64,000 nt of DNA, from contig MU128964.1 in the NCBI GenBank assembly GCA_014904985.1, forward strand, positions 196,582-260,581, given 5' to 3'. How positions within the stretch are numbered: the first letter of the stretch is position 1; every line of letters starts with the position of its first letter. Source of the stretch: Hydnum rufescens UP504. Taxonomy: Eukaryota > Basidiomycota > Agaricomycetes > Cantharellales > Hydnaceae. This document shows positions 23,908 to 35,131 of this stretch, piece after piece. Under the pieces are notes generated by a model that made no database searches, was not told the origin of the DNA, and worked only from the letters and a program-made list of their open reading frames with translations. The translations under genes and the position numbers were made by a program.

Positions 23908-26900
23908 CCCCCCTGCAATCTAGGTACCATGCCTAGGAGCTGTACAAAGTGCTCATGTTTTACATGGGGCAATGCTTTGGTGAGTATATCTGTGGCCTGA
24001 TCTTCAGTGGGGCACCACTGTATCTGGATGTGTTTTTCGGCGACAGCATTGCGGATGAAGTGGTGTCATATGTCTATGTGCTTCATGCGTGTGCTGATAT
24101 CGGTTGTGTTTGTGGCCAGTGCTATGGCACTCTGGTTGTCACACCAGACCATTGTAGGCTGGGTTGGCATGGAGCCCAAGTCCGTGAGTATGTTTCTTAG
24201 CCAAATTGCTTCCTGTGCAGCACGTGTTGAACTGACATATTCAGCTTCTGTTGAGGATAGTGCGGGGGTCACTTGGGCCTTGCTGCTCCATGTGACTGCA
24301 GCCCCAGCAATCATGAACATGTATCCACTTGTGGATTTACATGTGTCAATGTCGCCTGCCCAATCGGCATCGCTATAGCCATGGACAATTGCTGATAGTG
24401 AGTGGTTGGGTTTACTGTCATAGACTATTGAGAGGTCCTGTGTGCCTTTCAGGTACTGGATGACACATTTGGCAGCAAACCAGTGCTCATAGCCGTAATT
24501 TGAGTTGAAGTGGCAGAGTGTACCAACAGCGAATGCGACGTCTGGTTGGGTTGCCATGGCTGTATAGAGGAGGGCCCTGGTAAGGTTTTGGTAAGGGGTA
24601 GATTTCATTTCTGCATGTTTGGTGTTGTTTTGTGGGGATTGGGAAATGGACAGGGGGGCATTTGGATCCAACAGGGTATGTATGGGGTTTGCATCGGCCA
24701 TGCCATATTGTTCACAGATGTCTTGGATGTAGCAGCATTGGGATAGGGTGATTGTCCTGTTGGGGCGGTTGCGTATGATTCTATGCCAATGATAAGGTGT
24801 GCTGGTCCAAGTTCTGTGATGTTAAATCTTTTCCTGAGTTTATCCTTGATGTTGGTTAGGAAAGCCTTTGAGTTGGAGGCCAGGAGGAGGTCATCTACAT
24901 ATAGGGCAATAATCATGAGGGTGTCTCCACAGTGGTACACATATAGGCATTTGTCACCAGAACAGCAGGTAAATCCGAGCTCTATGAGTACACTGTGGAT
25001 GAGGTCATTCCAGACCTTCCTGGATTGCTTCAGCCCGTAGGTGGTGCGTAGGAGCAGCCAGACTTCATTGGGTTTGGTGTCGACACCATCTGGTGGTTTC
25101 ATGTAGATTTCTTCTTCTAGGTGACCATTCAGGTAGGCAGTTTTAATGTCTAGTTGTTCAAGTTCCAGGTCAAGTATTGCGGCAATTGTGCAGACAACTC
25201 TGATGGATGCAATTTTTGTGATGGGTGCATATGTCTCGAAGTAGTCGATTCCTGGTATTTGGCTGAAACCCTGTGCAACCAGTCTGGCTTTGTAGCATAC
25301 AATGTTGCCTTCTGCGTCTTGTTTCAATTTGAAGACGAGTTTGCTCCCAACGAGTTTACAGTTTGGGGTACATCTTCAAGTTTGAGGGTTTTGAATGTAT
25401 TGTTTTCAATTATAGATTGCATTTCCTCATCGATGCCCCTTCTCCATTTGTCAGCATTGTGACTTCGCATGGCCTCCTTGTAGCTACGCAGTTCCTCAGA
25501 GTTTTGTGGCAGTGTTACAGCTCGTAATGCAAATATGTTGTGTTCCTGTGAGGTGATTGTGGCTGCTGTGGCCATGGTTGGGTTTTCGTCTGGGTAGCCA
25601 GCTGCATTGCGAAAATCTCTCTCACTGGATGCATTTTCTAGGTCATTTCTGCGCCATGCAGGGGGTTGGTGCTCTTGTTGGGGCCGTTGTGCTGGTGCAA
25701 CAAGGGGGGGGGGTATTGGGATGTGGGGGATGGGTATCAGTGCAGGTACATTTGGTTCTAGGGGGGGATCCTCTAGGGTATGGTCCTCCTGGTTTAGTGT
25801 GTTTTCTGACCCATTTTCATCTTGTACCTCAACTGGCCAAATGTCCTGAGAGATTGATGGCTCTTGTGGGGTGTCTCTGAGGTATACACCATCATTGAAT
25901 GAGACATCACAGGATGTGATGATTCGGTGGTCTCTGATGTGCCATAAATGGTATGCCTTGGTTCCAGTGGTGTATCCCAGTAGGACGCACTTGTCACTTT
26001 TGTTGTCTAATTTCTTCTGCAGTCCTTTTGGGATGAGTGCATAGGCAATTGTTCCAAATTCATGTATGCCACGAATATAGGGCCGTTTTTTTGACCAGAC
26101 TTCCATTGGAGTCTTGTTTTCTAATGCACTATGGGGCGAGACATTTGCAAGGTAGGTAGCAGTGAGGGCAGCTTCTGCCCAGAACCCATTTGACATCCCT
26201 GCCGCCTTCAGCATCGGCCTGACCTTTTCAACAATTGTCCAGTTACCCCGCTCTGACAGTCCATTCTGTTCCGGTGTGTATGGGGCAGATGTCTGGGGTT
26301 TTATCCCTTCAGTTGTAAGATATTGTTGGAAGTCTATGGATGTATATTCACCTCCATTGTCGCTCTGGATGGTTTTAATATGACATCCAGTCTCCTTCTC
26401 CACCACTGTCTTGAACTCAATGAACTTTGATAAGGTTTCATCTTTGGTGGACATGAGGTATAGGAATTTGTGTCAGCTGTGGTCATCGGTGAAGGTGACA
26501 AAGTAGCGTTTGTTGCTGATTGATGGTGGGAGGGTGCCACAGACATCGGAATGGATGAGGTTGAGGAGGCCAGGTGCGGTGGTTTTGTTGTTTGGGAATG
26601 GGAGTCGGTGCACCTTGCCGAAGGCACATGCTTCGCAGAATTCCTGTGTCCCAGAGAGTTTGTTCGTATCCTCCACCATTCCCTGGTTGACTAGTTGTTG
26701 CACATTGTCATATCCCAGGTGGCCAAGTTGTCTGTGGAGTACATTTATGTCAATCGAGCATGCCGTGGCAGTGTTGACTGATATGGGGTTATTGATGACT
26801 CGGGCCATTAGACAGTAGAGGTCGCTCGGACCATGTTGGGTGGCTACTCCAACAAGGGTGCCAGATATGTTTGACTTTATTTCACATCGGTCGTTATTGA

Positions 26901-28149
26901 ATATGAGTGTATGCTTGCATTTGGTGAGGTCGGCCACTGACAGTAAGGTGGTGGCCATGCGCTCTGCATATAGGACGTTTGCGATGTAGCCACGGGTAGG
27001 ACTCCCATTTATATTTAGCTCTAGGTGGATTGTGCCAATACCTGTGGCCAAGATGGATGAGGCATCACCTAGGTCAATGTTGATAGGTTTGTCCAGTTGC
27101 TGAAAGGTTGGGTCATCAAACCAGTCACAGCAAGGCGAAATATGGCATGAGCATCCGGAATCAATGAGGATATCGTCTAGGGTCTGGGAAGTTACTAGGT
27201 TCGCCCTTGCCCAGGAGTCCCTGTTGCATATGGAGGCAGTAAATGCATGCAGGGAGCCATGGTAGATGTTTAATCGAGCGAATGCAGCCACTGGTGTCAG
27301 CATTGTGGCTGTGCCCTTGATGTGGGTGTCGAATGGGATGCCGAATTTCCCACCCCCCTCCCCACAACAGTCCTCTGCCTTGTGCGGGCCCTTCCTACAG
27401 TTGGTGCATAGTGGGCCACATGTTGGCTTCGCTTTCGCTGGGACTAGGGTGGCCGCAGTAAGGGCAGATTGTGCATTGCTGGTGTCATCTTGTGTCAATG
27501 ACTCTGCCCGGAGCAGCTGGGACTCGACGTGAGCAACAGTGAGTGGAGATTTGTCAGATGTAGCTTCGACAGTATTCGATATGAATTGAGCCCAGACCTC
27601 AGTCTTGGGGAGGGAGTGTAGGAGTAGGAGTGCTAGGAATTTGTCATCAAGGCTCTTTTTCATTCCGTGAAGTCATTGGTTCTCTGTGTGTATCCAGCCA
27701 ATGTGGTTCGCTATCAGTGTACCATCAATGTACTTGTGTTCAATAATTCCGATCTTGATGTAGAATGCCATAACTCCGGAGTGTGTGTCTTGGTTGACCA
27801 TCAGGACAACTTTCCAGATTTCGGCTGATGTATTTTTATTGCCAAATTGTGTGATCATGTTGTCATCTACATGTTCGACGATGAGGTTGTACGCATCTGC
27901 ATCTTGTTTTGTCCATAATGCAATTTCAGTGGCCCACTTAGTGGCTGCCCAGTCATGTGCATCCTCGGAGATGAGTGAGTTGGGAACATATGCATCTGAG
28001 GGGGAGGGACAGCTTTCGGTGCCAGTGAGGATCTGCATTGCGCCAAGTGTTCATACTTTTGCGGCAATTTGTACTTTCCATATTGGGAAATTCGTACTTG
28101 TGAGCCGCAGGATACGTGATTTGGAATCACCAGATTCCGGAGTTGTCAT
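23895..28149 (-). pseudogene. copia Gag-Pol polyprotein, broken
   Basis: ATG 28149 opens gag (FPIWKVQIAAKV). The zinc knuckle is CTNCRKGPHKAEDC near 27400. Protease has LIDSGCSCHIS near 27150. The pre-integrase motif is HRQLGHLGY. Integrase has HSDVCGTLPP, TDDHS, then IQSDNGGEYTS and NGLSERGNWTIVE. Reverse transcriptase includes ARLVAQGFSQIPGIDY, LDIKTAYLNG and YVDDLLLAS. RNase H has YSDADWAGD and ALSSTEAEYV, and the tail WCPTEDQATDILTKAL ends at 23895. In-frame TGA codons lie at 28051, 27673, 26473 and 24066, each where CGA (Arg) fits well. One-base frameshifts lie near 25360 and 24775. The protein cannot be made from this copy as it stands. Confidence 0.95.
23908..23916 (-). other. copia polypurine tract
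   Basis: GCAGGGGGG on the minus strand, directly abutting the 3' LTR. This is the expected plus-strand DNA primer position. Confidence 0.75.
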
Positions 28150-28184
28150 AGTGTTGCATGAGAGTTGAGTTTATGCCACTTTCA

Positions 28185-28197
28185 TGGGCCCATAACC
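28185..28197 (-). other. copia primer-binding site for half initiator tRNA-Met
   Basis: GGTTATGGGCCCA on the minus strand begins at the first base after the 5' LTR. It is complementary to the anticodon stem-loop region of eukaryotic initiator tRNA-Met (UGGGCCCAUAACC), not to a tRNA 3' end. This is the half-tRNA priming known for Drosophila copia. Confidence 0.82.
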
Positions 28198-28434
28198 TAA
28201 TGGGGCGAGAACTCAGTGTCAGTCCCGGATTAGGGAGGACAACTGTGTAATGTGTATCTACCTAATGGGGTGAGAACTTTACATGATGGATATGTGAGTA
28301 ATCTGTCTATATAGGGTTATTGATGGGACTTTACCTCAGCATCAGTCCTGGATTAGGGAGGACAACTTAGGGAAGTCCCGTGGACTCGATCTGGCATGTA
28401 CCGGATTGGAACGTGGCAGTGTCATGTCTCAACA
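28198..28434 (-). repeat. copia 5' LTR
   Basis: 237 bases, aligned without gaps to the other LTR with 10 differences. It ends CCCCATTA next to the primer-binding site. Confidence 0.93.
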
Positions 28435-28439
28435 GGCAG
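28435..28439. repeat. copia target-site duplication, right copy
   Basis: GGCAG directly after the right LTR, identical to 23666-23670. Confidence 0.9.
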
Positions 28440-29646
28440 TAGCAGCATGTCAGGATGATGGCCATCTAATGATTATCCAGGACCTTGTTACAAGGTGGAA
28501 TGCCACCCATTCAATGATCAAGTGAGGATGAATTCTCCGCAAGGTGTGCACTTTTAAGTTGAACAGTAAAGCTATGTCTTCACTAATTCTTCTCTCCAAG
28601 GCCATTAATCACTGGGTCTTGCACTATGACTTGACAGATCTCAAGATTTCAGCACCTGAGTGGGCACTATTGGAGAAATGGAAAAGATATTGGAAGTGCG
28701 TAATGTGTCAGTCCAACTGAGTAGTATTGAGCTAATGGGAAGAAATGCTGCTCATGGTAGCCTGATTTGCCTTCATCACATTAGAAGTGTCTAAGACCGA
28801 TATACCGACACTCCCGCTTGTTCTACCATTCTTCTCCCACATGGAGAAAGCCCTCAAACAAATTATTGTAACAAAACAGGCAAAATGTCCGCAGATCGCG
28901 AATGCCGCAGCCGGAGGCCTCAAAGTACTTGAGAAGTATTATTCTCTTGCGAAGGACAGCCATTCATACACAATTGCTAATAGTGAGTCACTACATCACA
29001 ACTATTTCCTCACTGATGTGATTAAATTAGTGTGCCACCCCGGAGTGCGAGGGCAATTTTTTGGAAACCTCGCCGATGCCAATGCTGAATTCAGGGCACG
29101 CACTCTATTTGAGCATGTGTATGAAGAGTATCAAGCCAAGCTCCCAGCCGCATCAACGATGACTCCCACTGCCGCCACTTCCCCAATCTCAATTCAAAAG
29201 GCCCCTAGTTTAATGGACACCCTTTCGACAACATTTTCTGTGCAGGCCCCTACTGTCCCTGAAGAAACAATGAGCGAGATTGAACGTTATTTTTCAGGGG
29301 CATATCCCCTCACATTACAAGACAATCCTCTAGATTGGTACAAGGTGTGTCATTCTTGATTCAAAATGAAATGATGCCCATCTTGAACTTCTCATTACCT
29401 ATCCAGGAACATCATACTGAATTCCCTGTGATATCCTCGATGGCACGGGATTTCTTGGCCATCCCGGCGACCAGTGTTTCGGTTGAGCGCTTGTTTTCAT
29501 CGTCGCGACATCTGTGTGCGGATACCCGATCATCATTCAAGGCAGAAACAATTTCCGAAGCAATGTTGACCAAGCAATGGCTCAAGGAAGGGTTATATAA
29601 GAATTTCGATGCGCAGCCGCTCCGTCTGCAAAGATCTCAAGCCTAG
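28435..29646 (+). pseudogene. hAT transposase, 3' portion with dimerisation domain
   Basis: Right half of the interrupted gene. The frame resumes as ACQDDGHLMIIQDLVTRWNA (the TRWNSTxxM motif of hAT enzymes). Introns follow, then exons with WVLHYDLTDLKISAPEW, TLPLVLPFFSHMEKAL, and VCHPGVRGQFF with LFEHVYEEYQ. The last exon encodes the hAT C-terminal dimerisation domain: FPVISSMARDFLAIPATSVS and VERLFSSSRHLCADTRSSF, ending at 29646. This half shows no obvious in-frame stop apart from introns. Confidence 0.88.
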
Positions 29647-30010
29647 TGTACATATATTGGATTTCATTATATATTCAGTCCGGCATATGCCGGAAGCTCA
29701 CATGGCGACAAAATCAAACTGGAACCATCAGCTGTACAGTGTTTAGGAGCCCCCCAACAGCTCCTGTACTCTCTTCAGCCCTTTCTCTACATCGGTGAGT
29801 TCCGGGGCATTATAACATGTTATAATATGTTACAACCTATTATATTGTCGAAAAAACTGGTCGGCAAGAGCCGAATACGTTACATAATACGTATATACAC
29901 GACGGGGCCACTTATCTAAATACGGACAGGATACGATCGGGATCGTCTGCGGACCCAATCCGCTGACATATATTACCTATTAGTATTAAATAATCCGTTG
30001 TCGTAATAGG

Positions 30011-30033
30011 TAATATAATACATTGGAGCCCTA
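30011..30033 (-). repeat. hAT terminal inverted repeat, right
   Basis: Reads TAGGGCTCCAA inward on the minus strand; partner of 20579-20601. Confidence 0.92.
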
Positions 30034-30041
30034 AATCTTCC
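30034..30041. repeat. hAT target-site duplication, right copy
   Basis: AATCTTCC, identical to 20571-20578. Confidence 0.92.
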
Positions 30042-30136
30042 AATCCACTCATCCTCACGGACAACCATAGTCCCTCATTGCATTGTTTCCTCCTCAAGAA
30101 TCCACGTCCACCTGCGCACACATCCCCATTGTCTAG

Positions 30137-33100
30137 ATGAAGCGCTCGCTCAAGTCCGGGAAGACTGCGAAAGGTGTCTCGTTAGCGATCCTCCAGCCTC
30201 TTCGCCACCTCCTCGGTGCAATCCCTGTCCCGGGTGCTGAGGCCGTAATTAGAATTCTCCTCGATGTCGTTGAAGGATTCGACGTCAGTACCAAAGTCCC
30301 CTCTTTGGAGCCGTACATCCTTAACATTCACTGTCCTTTTCCAGAAAACTTCCCGGAACAGCTCCACGCTGTTGGAGCTGGAAAATCATATGAAATTCCT
30401 CACTCATCTTGTGGAGCCCCTGATGAAAATGGACAAGCACAATATCTCGTCTGGCCTTAAGGATGAGCTGGAGACTTTGAGGAAGTGAGTACCGAATCTA
30501 TGATTCATAATATGGTTGTGCCGCTGACGCAGGCGGCCACAAAATTAGAGATGTAGAGAGCATTTCATCGAATGTGAAGGCAAAATCTTCCGCTGGTGGT
30601 ATACGTCGCTTCTTCGAACGGGAAAATGATGAGCACGATCTGCGTTCTTTTACCCAAAACCTCAAGGCGGCCCTTGATCGTTTTCAGGTGTGTTTATCCA
30701 TAATATCTACATTGTTCCATTTTTCTGACCAGCGTAAACGATCCAGCTTAGTCAAACGCTTCGTCAGGACCAGGAATCGCATCTCCGAGGTAAGAATCTC
30801 TCGACTTTCGCCCCTTCATTTGTTGACATAACGTTTCACAGAACGATCCGCGGCCGTCATGTCTCTTCCTCGTGCCAATTCTGCGGCCTACAATTCTGGG
30901 CGCGAAAACGGCCCGTCGTCATGCCTCGAAGGCACTCGTGATTCAATATTAATCGAGATCATGTCATGGTTGAAGAGCACGGAAAGCGGAACCCCCCCTG
31001 TATACTGGCTCATGGGCCTGGCCGGAATCGGCAAATCGACGATTGCGAAAACAGTGGCCGAGCGAGCGGACAAGAATGGCGTGCTAAGCGGGAGCTTCTT
31101 CTTTTCCCGGAGCGACGCACCTTTGCGCGACCCGTTGCTGGTCTTCCCGACGCTTGCATTCCAACTCGCACAATCGGATCACGAGTTCAAAAATATCATC
31201 GGGGAGGCCATACAACAAGATGCGATGTTGGGCCACAAGAACCCATTAGCCCAATTCGAGGGATTGATCTTGAAGCCCCTTGGCAAACTCAACTTACACC
31301 GGCGGACCACACTAGTCATCCTGGATGCACTCGATGAATGTGAAGAACAGGGTGCTGCGACAATTTTACAACTACTGCTGTCTCACATCACACGACTCCC
31401 TTTCCTTCGCTTTTTGATTACCAGTCGTCCGGAGCCCCATATCTCCTCGGTGTTCAGTGAGGCCAGGAGTCTGGCAAAGAGAATCCTTCACGATATTGAA
31501 GCCTCCGTGATTGAGGAAGACCTCCGCCTTTACATTCGGTCCGAATTGAGGAAGATTGTGAAGAAACTCGAGCTTGCAAATGCTCCAGATTGGACAGAGG
31601 AAGAAATCAATGCCCTGGTTGAAAAATCCGGGAAACTCTTTATTTATGCGGCCACATCGATCCGATTCATTGGCGACACTCGCGTTCGAGATCCTCGTAG
31701 GCATCTAAGCCTTATCCTGAATACCCAAGACAGAAAGGGATTGAAAGCTATGCCATACACACAGCTGGACAACCTATACATGGGAGTCCTTCGGAACTCG
31801 CTCTCCGATGCCAATAGTGAAGCAATCATAGAACGCTTTCAAATGGTTGTGGGCAGCATCGTGTTTCTACGCGAACCTCTCCCACTCCGTTCGTTCGCAC
31901 AGTTTATCCAGTATGAACAGGATGGTGTTGACACCGCTCTTCGTCACCTTCGTTCTGTCATCATCCCTCCTTCCACTGCAGACGAGGCCCCTCGTATTTA
32001 TCATCCTTCATTTCGTGACTTCATTACCGATCCTTCACGATGCTCCATCTCCGAGTTCGTGATTGTTGCTGTACCAGATCAGGAGCTACGACATGCGTTG
32101 CGATGCTTCGAGCTGATGGAAACATTCCTGAAGCAGGACATCGCGGGGATCTCGGATCTGTCGCTTTTGAACAGTGAGGTGGAGGGATTAGACGAGAAAG
32201 TGAGAGATGGACTATCGGCGGAGCTGCAATATGCATGCAGGTATTGGGCGTCGCATCTTTCGCATGTGGTGTTGGGGGAGAAGCGAATGATGGAAGTGCT
32301 GGAAGGATTTTCGATGCGGTTGGTTTTGATGTGGTTGGAAGCAATGAGCCTGATTGAGAGTCTCTCTGGAGCTGTAAATGTGATTGAAGTGGCGCGCCAA
32401 TGGGCGGTAAGTCCATTCACTATTGGACATTGATCAGCAATTGATTGGAGAGTGATTCTGGTGCCAGATCAGTTCGAAGTGCGAGGGAACTGTGATTACT
32501 ATGTTGGCTGACGCACGACGGTTCATTCTTGCTCACGGCGAGCTGATACGGGGGAGTGCGCTGCAAGTGTATCATTCGGCCTTGGCATTCACACCATATG
32601 ACACTGAGCTGTACAAGACCTATTCAAAAGATGTAAAGAGTTGTATCAGGGTGCTGCAAGGTGCAGAGGCCCAATGGCCACAGGCCTTGAGCACCTTGAT
32701 TGGCCATTCTGGTGCAGTTCGCTCAGTTGCATTTTCTCCTGATGGTCTATGGCTTGTATCTGGCTCAGATGATTGTACCCTATGCTTGTGGGATGCTGTG
32801 GCAGGTATGCACATTGCAACTCTCAAAGGCCATTCTAAACAGGTTCTCTCAGTTGCATTTTCACCTGATGGTTTATGGCTTGCATCAGGGTCTGGTGATT
32901 GCACCATATGCTTGTGGGATGCTGTGCTGGGCACACACATGGCAACTCTTCAAAGCCATGCTCACCAGGTTTCCTCAGTTGTATTTTCACCTGATGGATT
33001 ATGGCTTGCATCAGGCTCATATGATCACACCCTATGCTTGTGGGATGCCATGTTGGGTTTGCACATTGCAACTCTTCAAGGCCATTCTGGACCTGTTTCC

Positions 33101-34591
33101 TCAGTTGCATTTTCACCTGATGGTTTACAACTTGTATCAGGCTCACATGATGGTACACTATTCTTGTGGGATGCAATGCTGGGCACCCACATAGTAACTC
33201 TTCAAGGGTATTCTGGCAAGGTTTCCTCAGTTGCATTTTCACCTGATGGTTTACGGCTTGCATCAGGCTCAAGTGGGTCTGTCATACACTTGTGGGATGC
33301 TAAGTTGGGTGTGCACATTGCAACTCTTCAAGGCCACTCCCTTCGAGTTACCTCAGTTGCATTTTCTCCTGATGGTTTATTGCTTGCATCAGGCTCCTGG
33401 GATAAAACCCTACACTTGTGGGATGCTGTATCAGGTGCACCCATTGCAACCCTTCAAGGCCATTCTAGTTGGGTTTCCTCAGTTGTATTCTCCCCTAATG
33501 GTTTACAGCTTGCATCAGGCTCACATGGCCATGCCCTATGTTTATGGGATGCTCTGCCAGGCACAAACATTGCACCTGTTCAAGGCCATGCTGATGGGGT
33601 TACTTTGGCTGTATTTTCACCTGATGGTTTACGGATTGCATCAGCCTCACATGATTTTACTCTACACTTGTGGGATGCCATATCAGGCATGTGCATAGCA
33701 AATCTTCAAGGCCATGCTCATCTGGTTTCCTCAGTTGCCTTTTCACCTGATGGTTTATGGCTTGCATCAGGCTCATATGATCATACCCTATGCTTGTGGG
33801 ATGCCATGTCAGGCATGTGCATTGCAACTCTTCAAGGCCATTCCAGTCCCATTTCCTCAGTTGCATTTTCACCTGATGGTTTATGGCTTGCATCAGGCTC
33901 CTGGGATAAAACTGTATGTTTGTGGAGTGCCATGTCAGGTGCATGCATGATGACCCTTCAAGGTCATTCTGATGAAGTTTCCTCAATTGCATTTTCACCC
34001 AATGGTCTACAACTTGCATCAGCCTCATATGATCACACCCTATGCTTGTGGAATACCACATCAGGCACATGCATTGTCCTTCAGGGCCATCAGACTAGAG
34101 TGATATCAGTTGCATTTTCACCTGATGGTTTATGGCTTGGATCAGGCTCTGATAAATCTTCCATATGCCTCTGGGATACCATGTTGGGCACACTCATTGC
34201 AACTCTTGAAGTTGGTTCCCCAAAAATTCAAGGTCTTGCATTTTCATTTGATGGTTGCACACTTGTCTCCCAAACTCCTATGGAAACTTTTGTGTGGGAT
34301 TTGAAATCCCAACCCCCTCAGTTAGTCTCTGGCTCTCCTCCAGAGGCCATCCCTTCTCCTGTAGGCCTCAGTTCACTCATGTGGTCTCGAGTGGGTCACT
34401 GGATCCAGGCACTGGACTCACAGGGCAATCTTGTCACCCGTATATGCTACATCCCTCCCTATTATTCTCCAAGCACTATAGTCCAGGTGTCAGGCCTACC
34501 CCATGAATTTCGAATCACAGTTGGATGTGCAGATGGTCATATTATAATTGTGGATCCTCATGACCATCCTCTTGTACATAGACTCACATAG
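30137..34591 (+). CDS. NACHT-WD40 STAND (NLR-like) protein, copy 2
   Basis: Apparently intact paralog of the gene at 14-18.3 kb with the same exon pattern. ATG 30137 opens a helical N-terminal domain (SLAILQPLRHLLGAIPVPG, then NSSTLLELENHMKFLTHL, GGIRRFFERENDEHD, LSQTLRQDQESHL) assembled from about five short exons. The domain resembles the HeLo/MLKL-like helical bundles that precede NACHT in many Agaricomycete proteins; that assignment is by pattern only. The large exon has Walker A GLAGIGKST (about 31017-31043), Walker B LDALDECEE and ITSRPEPHI. An intron at about 32406-32467 precedes DVKSCIRVLQGAEAQW and a WD40 array of 12 canonical repeats plus two degenerate blades, about 14 in all. That would suit two seven-bladed propellers. 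Such proteins are thought to sense ligands through WD repeats, oligomerise via NACHT and trigger cell death. Confidence 0.9.
32697..34210 (+). repeat. tandem WD40-coding repeats, 126-bp unit (copy 2)
   Basis: Twelve repeats of 126 bp, one of them shortened by one codon (TCIVLQGH). The post-GH residues differ in almost every unit: SGA, SKQ, AHQ, SGP, SGK, SLR, SSW, ADG, AHL, SSP, SDE, QTR. The VAFSPDG and LWD core is nearly fixed. Confidence 0.93.
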
Positions 34592-35131
34592 CTCAACCAT
34601 GCAGTGACACCCTCATCAATAGTATTGTATTATTTAGAACATCTTTGGCATCTTCTTCACTAGTGTTTTTCCACCTCACTGAATAGAATTTTTAACCATT
34701 AACAGGTCTGGGCTGAGGTTCCTGTAGGACATCCAGACATTCCTGGATCAGTGAGATTTGAAAAAAAAAAAAAAAAAAACACTGGCACCCTCTTCCACCT
34801 CATCTGTCAACATTGTCAGTTGGTCCATAGTAATAATCACTAGACTGCGTATTTTTCCAACCTTAGTGTTCCTGGTTTTAAGAGTTTGTGGCTGGGAGGT
34901 TCGCCCCCTCTGTTTGGGCATACATAACATCTTCCCTCTTTGTAATTAACGCTTAATGTAACGGGTGCACTCGACCCCTGCAAAAACTAATAGTGGGTGC
35001 GTCAGGCTAATGGGTGACTGTATTGTTTGGCCACACTTCATACGTGAGAACATATGTTTACACGACATGTTGCAAGGATCAGCTAATATTAAGAGGCGAG
35101 AAAGGGACACGACGCTGATTGGAGATGCGAT
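34592..35131. other. intergenic, with long A run
   Basis: Convergent spacer between NLR copy 2 and PI31. The first roughly 100 bases are still similar to the sequence after NLR copy 1 (tatttagaacatc). A run of about 18 A starts near 34761. No gene was recognised. Confidence 0.4.

Larger units (their letters stand above)
23671..28434 (-). mobile_element. Ty1/copia LTR retrotransposon nested in the hAT element
   Basis: Complete but inactive copia-type element, 4764 bases, transcribed on the minus strand. It has two 237-bp LTRs differing at 10 positions (9 transitions and 1 transversion by eye), a perfect 13-base primer-binding site next to the 5' LTR, a purine tract before the 3' LTR, and a 5-bp target duplication GGCAG. 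Domain order gag, protease, integrase, reverse transcriptase, RNase H is that of copia. It inserted into an already resident hAT transposase gene, so it is the younger event. Confidence 0.96.
20579..30033 (+). mobile_element. hAT-superfamily DNA transposon, interrupted by a copia element
   Basis: The element is defined by three independent signals. These are inverted ends starting TAGGGCTCCAA, an 8-bp target duplication AATCTTCC on both sides, and internal remains of a hAT transposase on the plus strand. It spans 9455 bases. Removing the 4764-base copia insertion and its extra 5-bp duplication leaves about 4.69 kb. Subterminal regions are rich in palindromic AACATGTTATAATA-like motifs. It lies between the PUS7 pseudogene and the second NLR gene, about 100 bases before that gene's start codon. 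The transposase contains stops and frame breaks, so the copy is probably no longer autonomous. Confidence 0.93.

Noticed and set aside
23671..28434. The two LTR-like blocks considered as two independent solo LTRs
   Set aside because: Equal length, matching orientation, PBS and PPT next to them, and one shared target duplication show a single element.
33657..34070. Long antisense open frames across both WD40 arrays
   Set aside because: They mirror the 126-bp repeats on the opposite strand and have the composition of shadow frames; the sense frame carries clear WD motifs.
34761..34778. A18 run considered as a retrocopy poly(A) tail
   Set aside because: No processed coding sequence precedes it and no flanking duplication was found.
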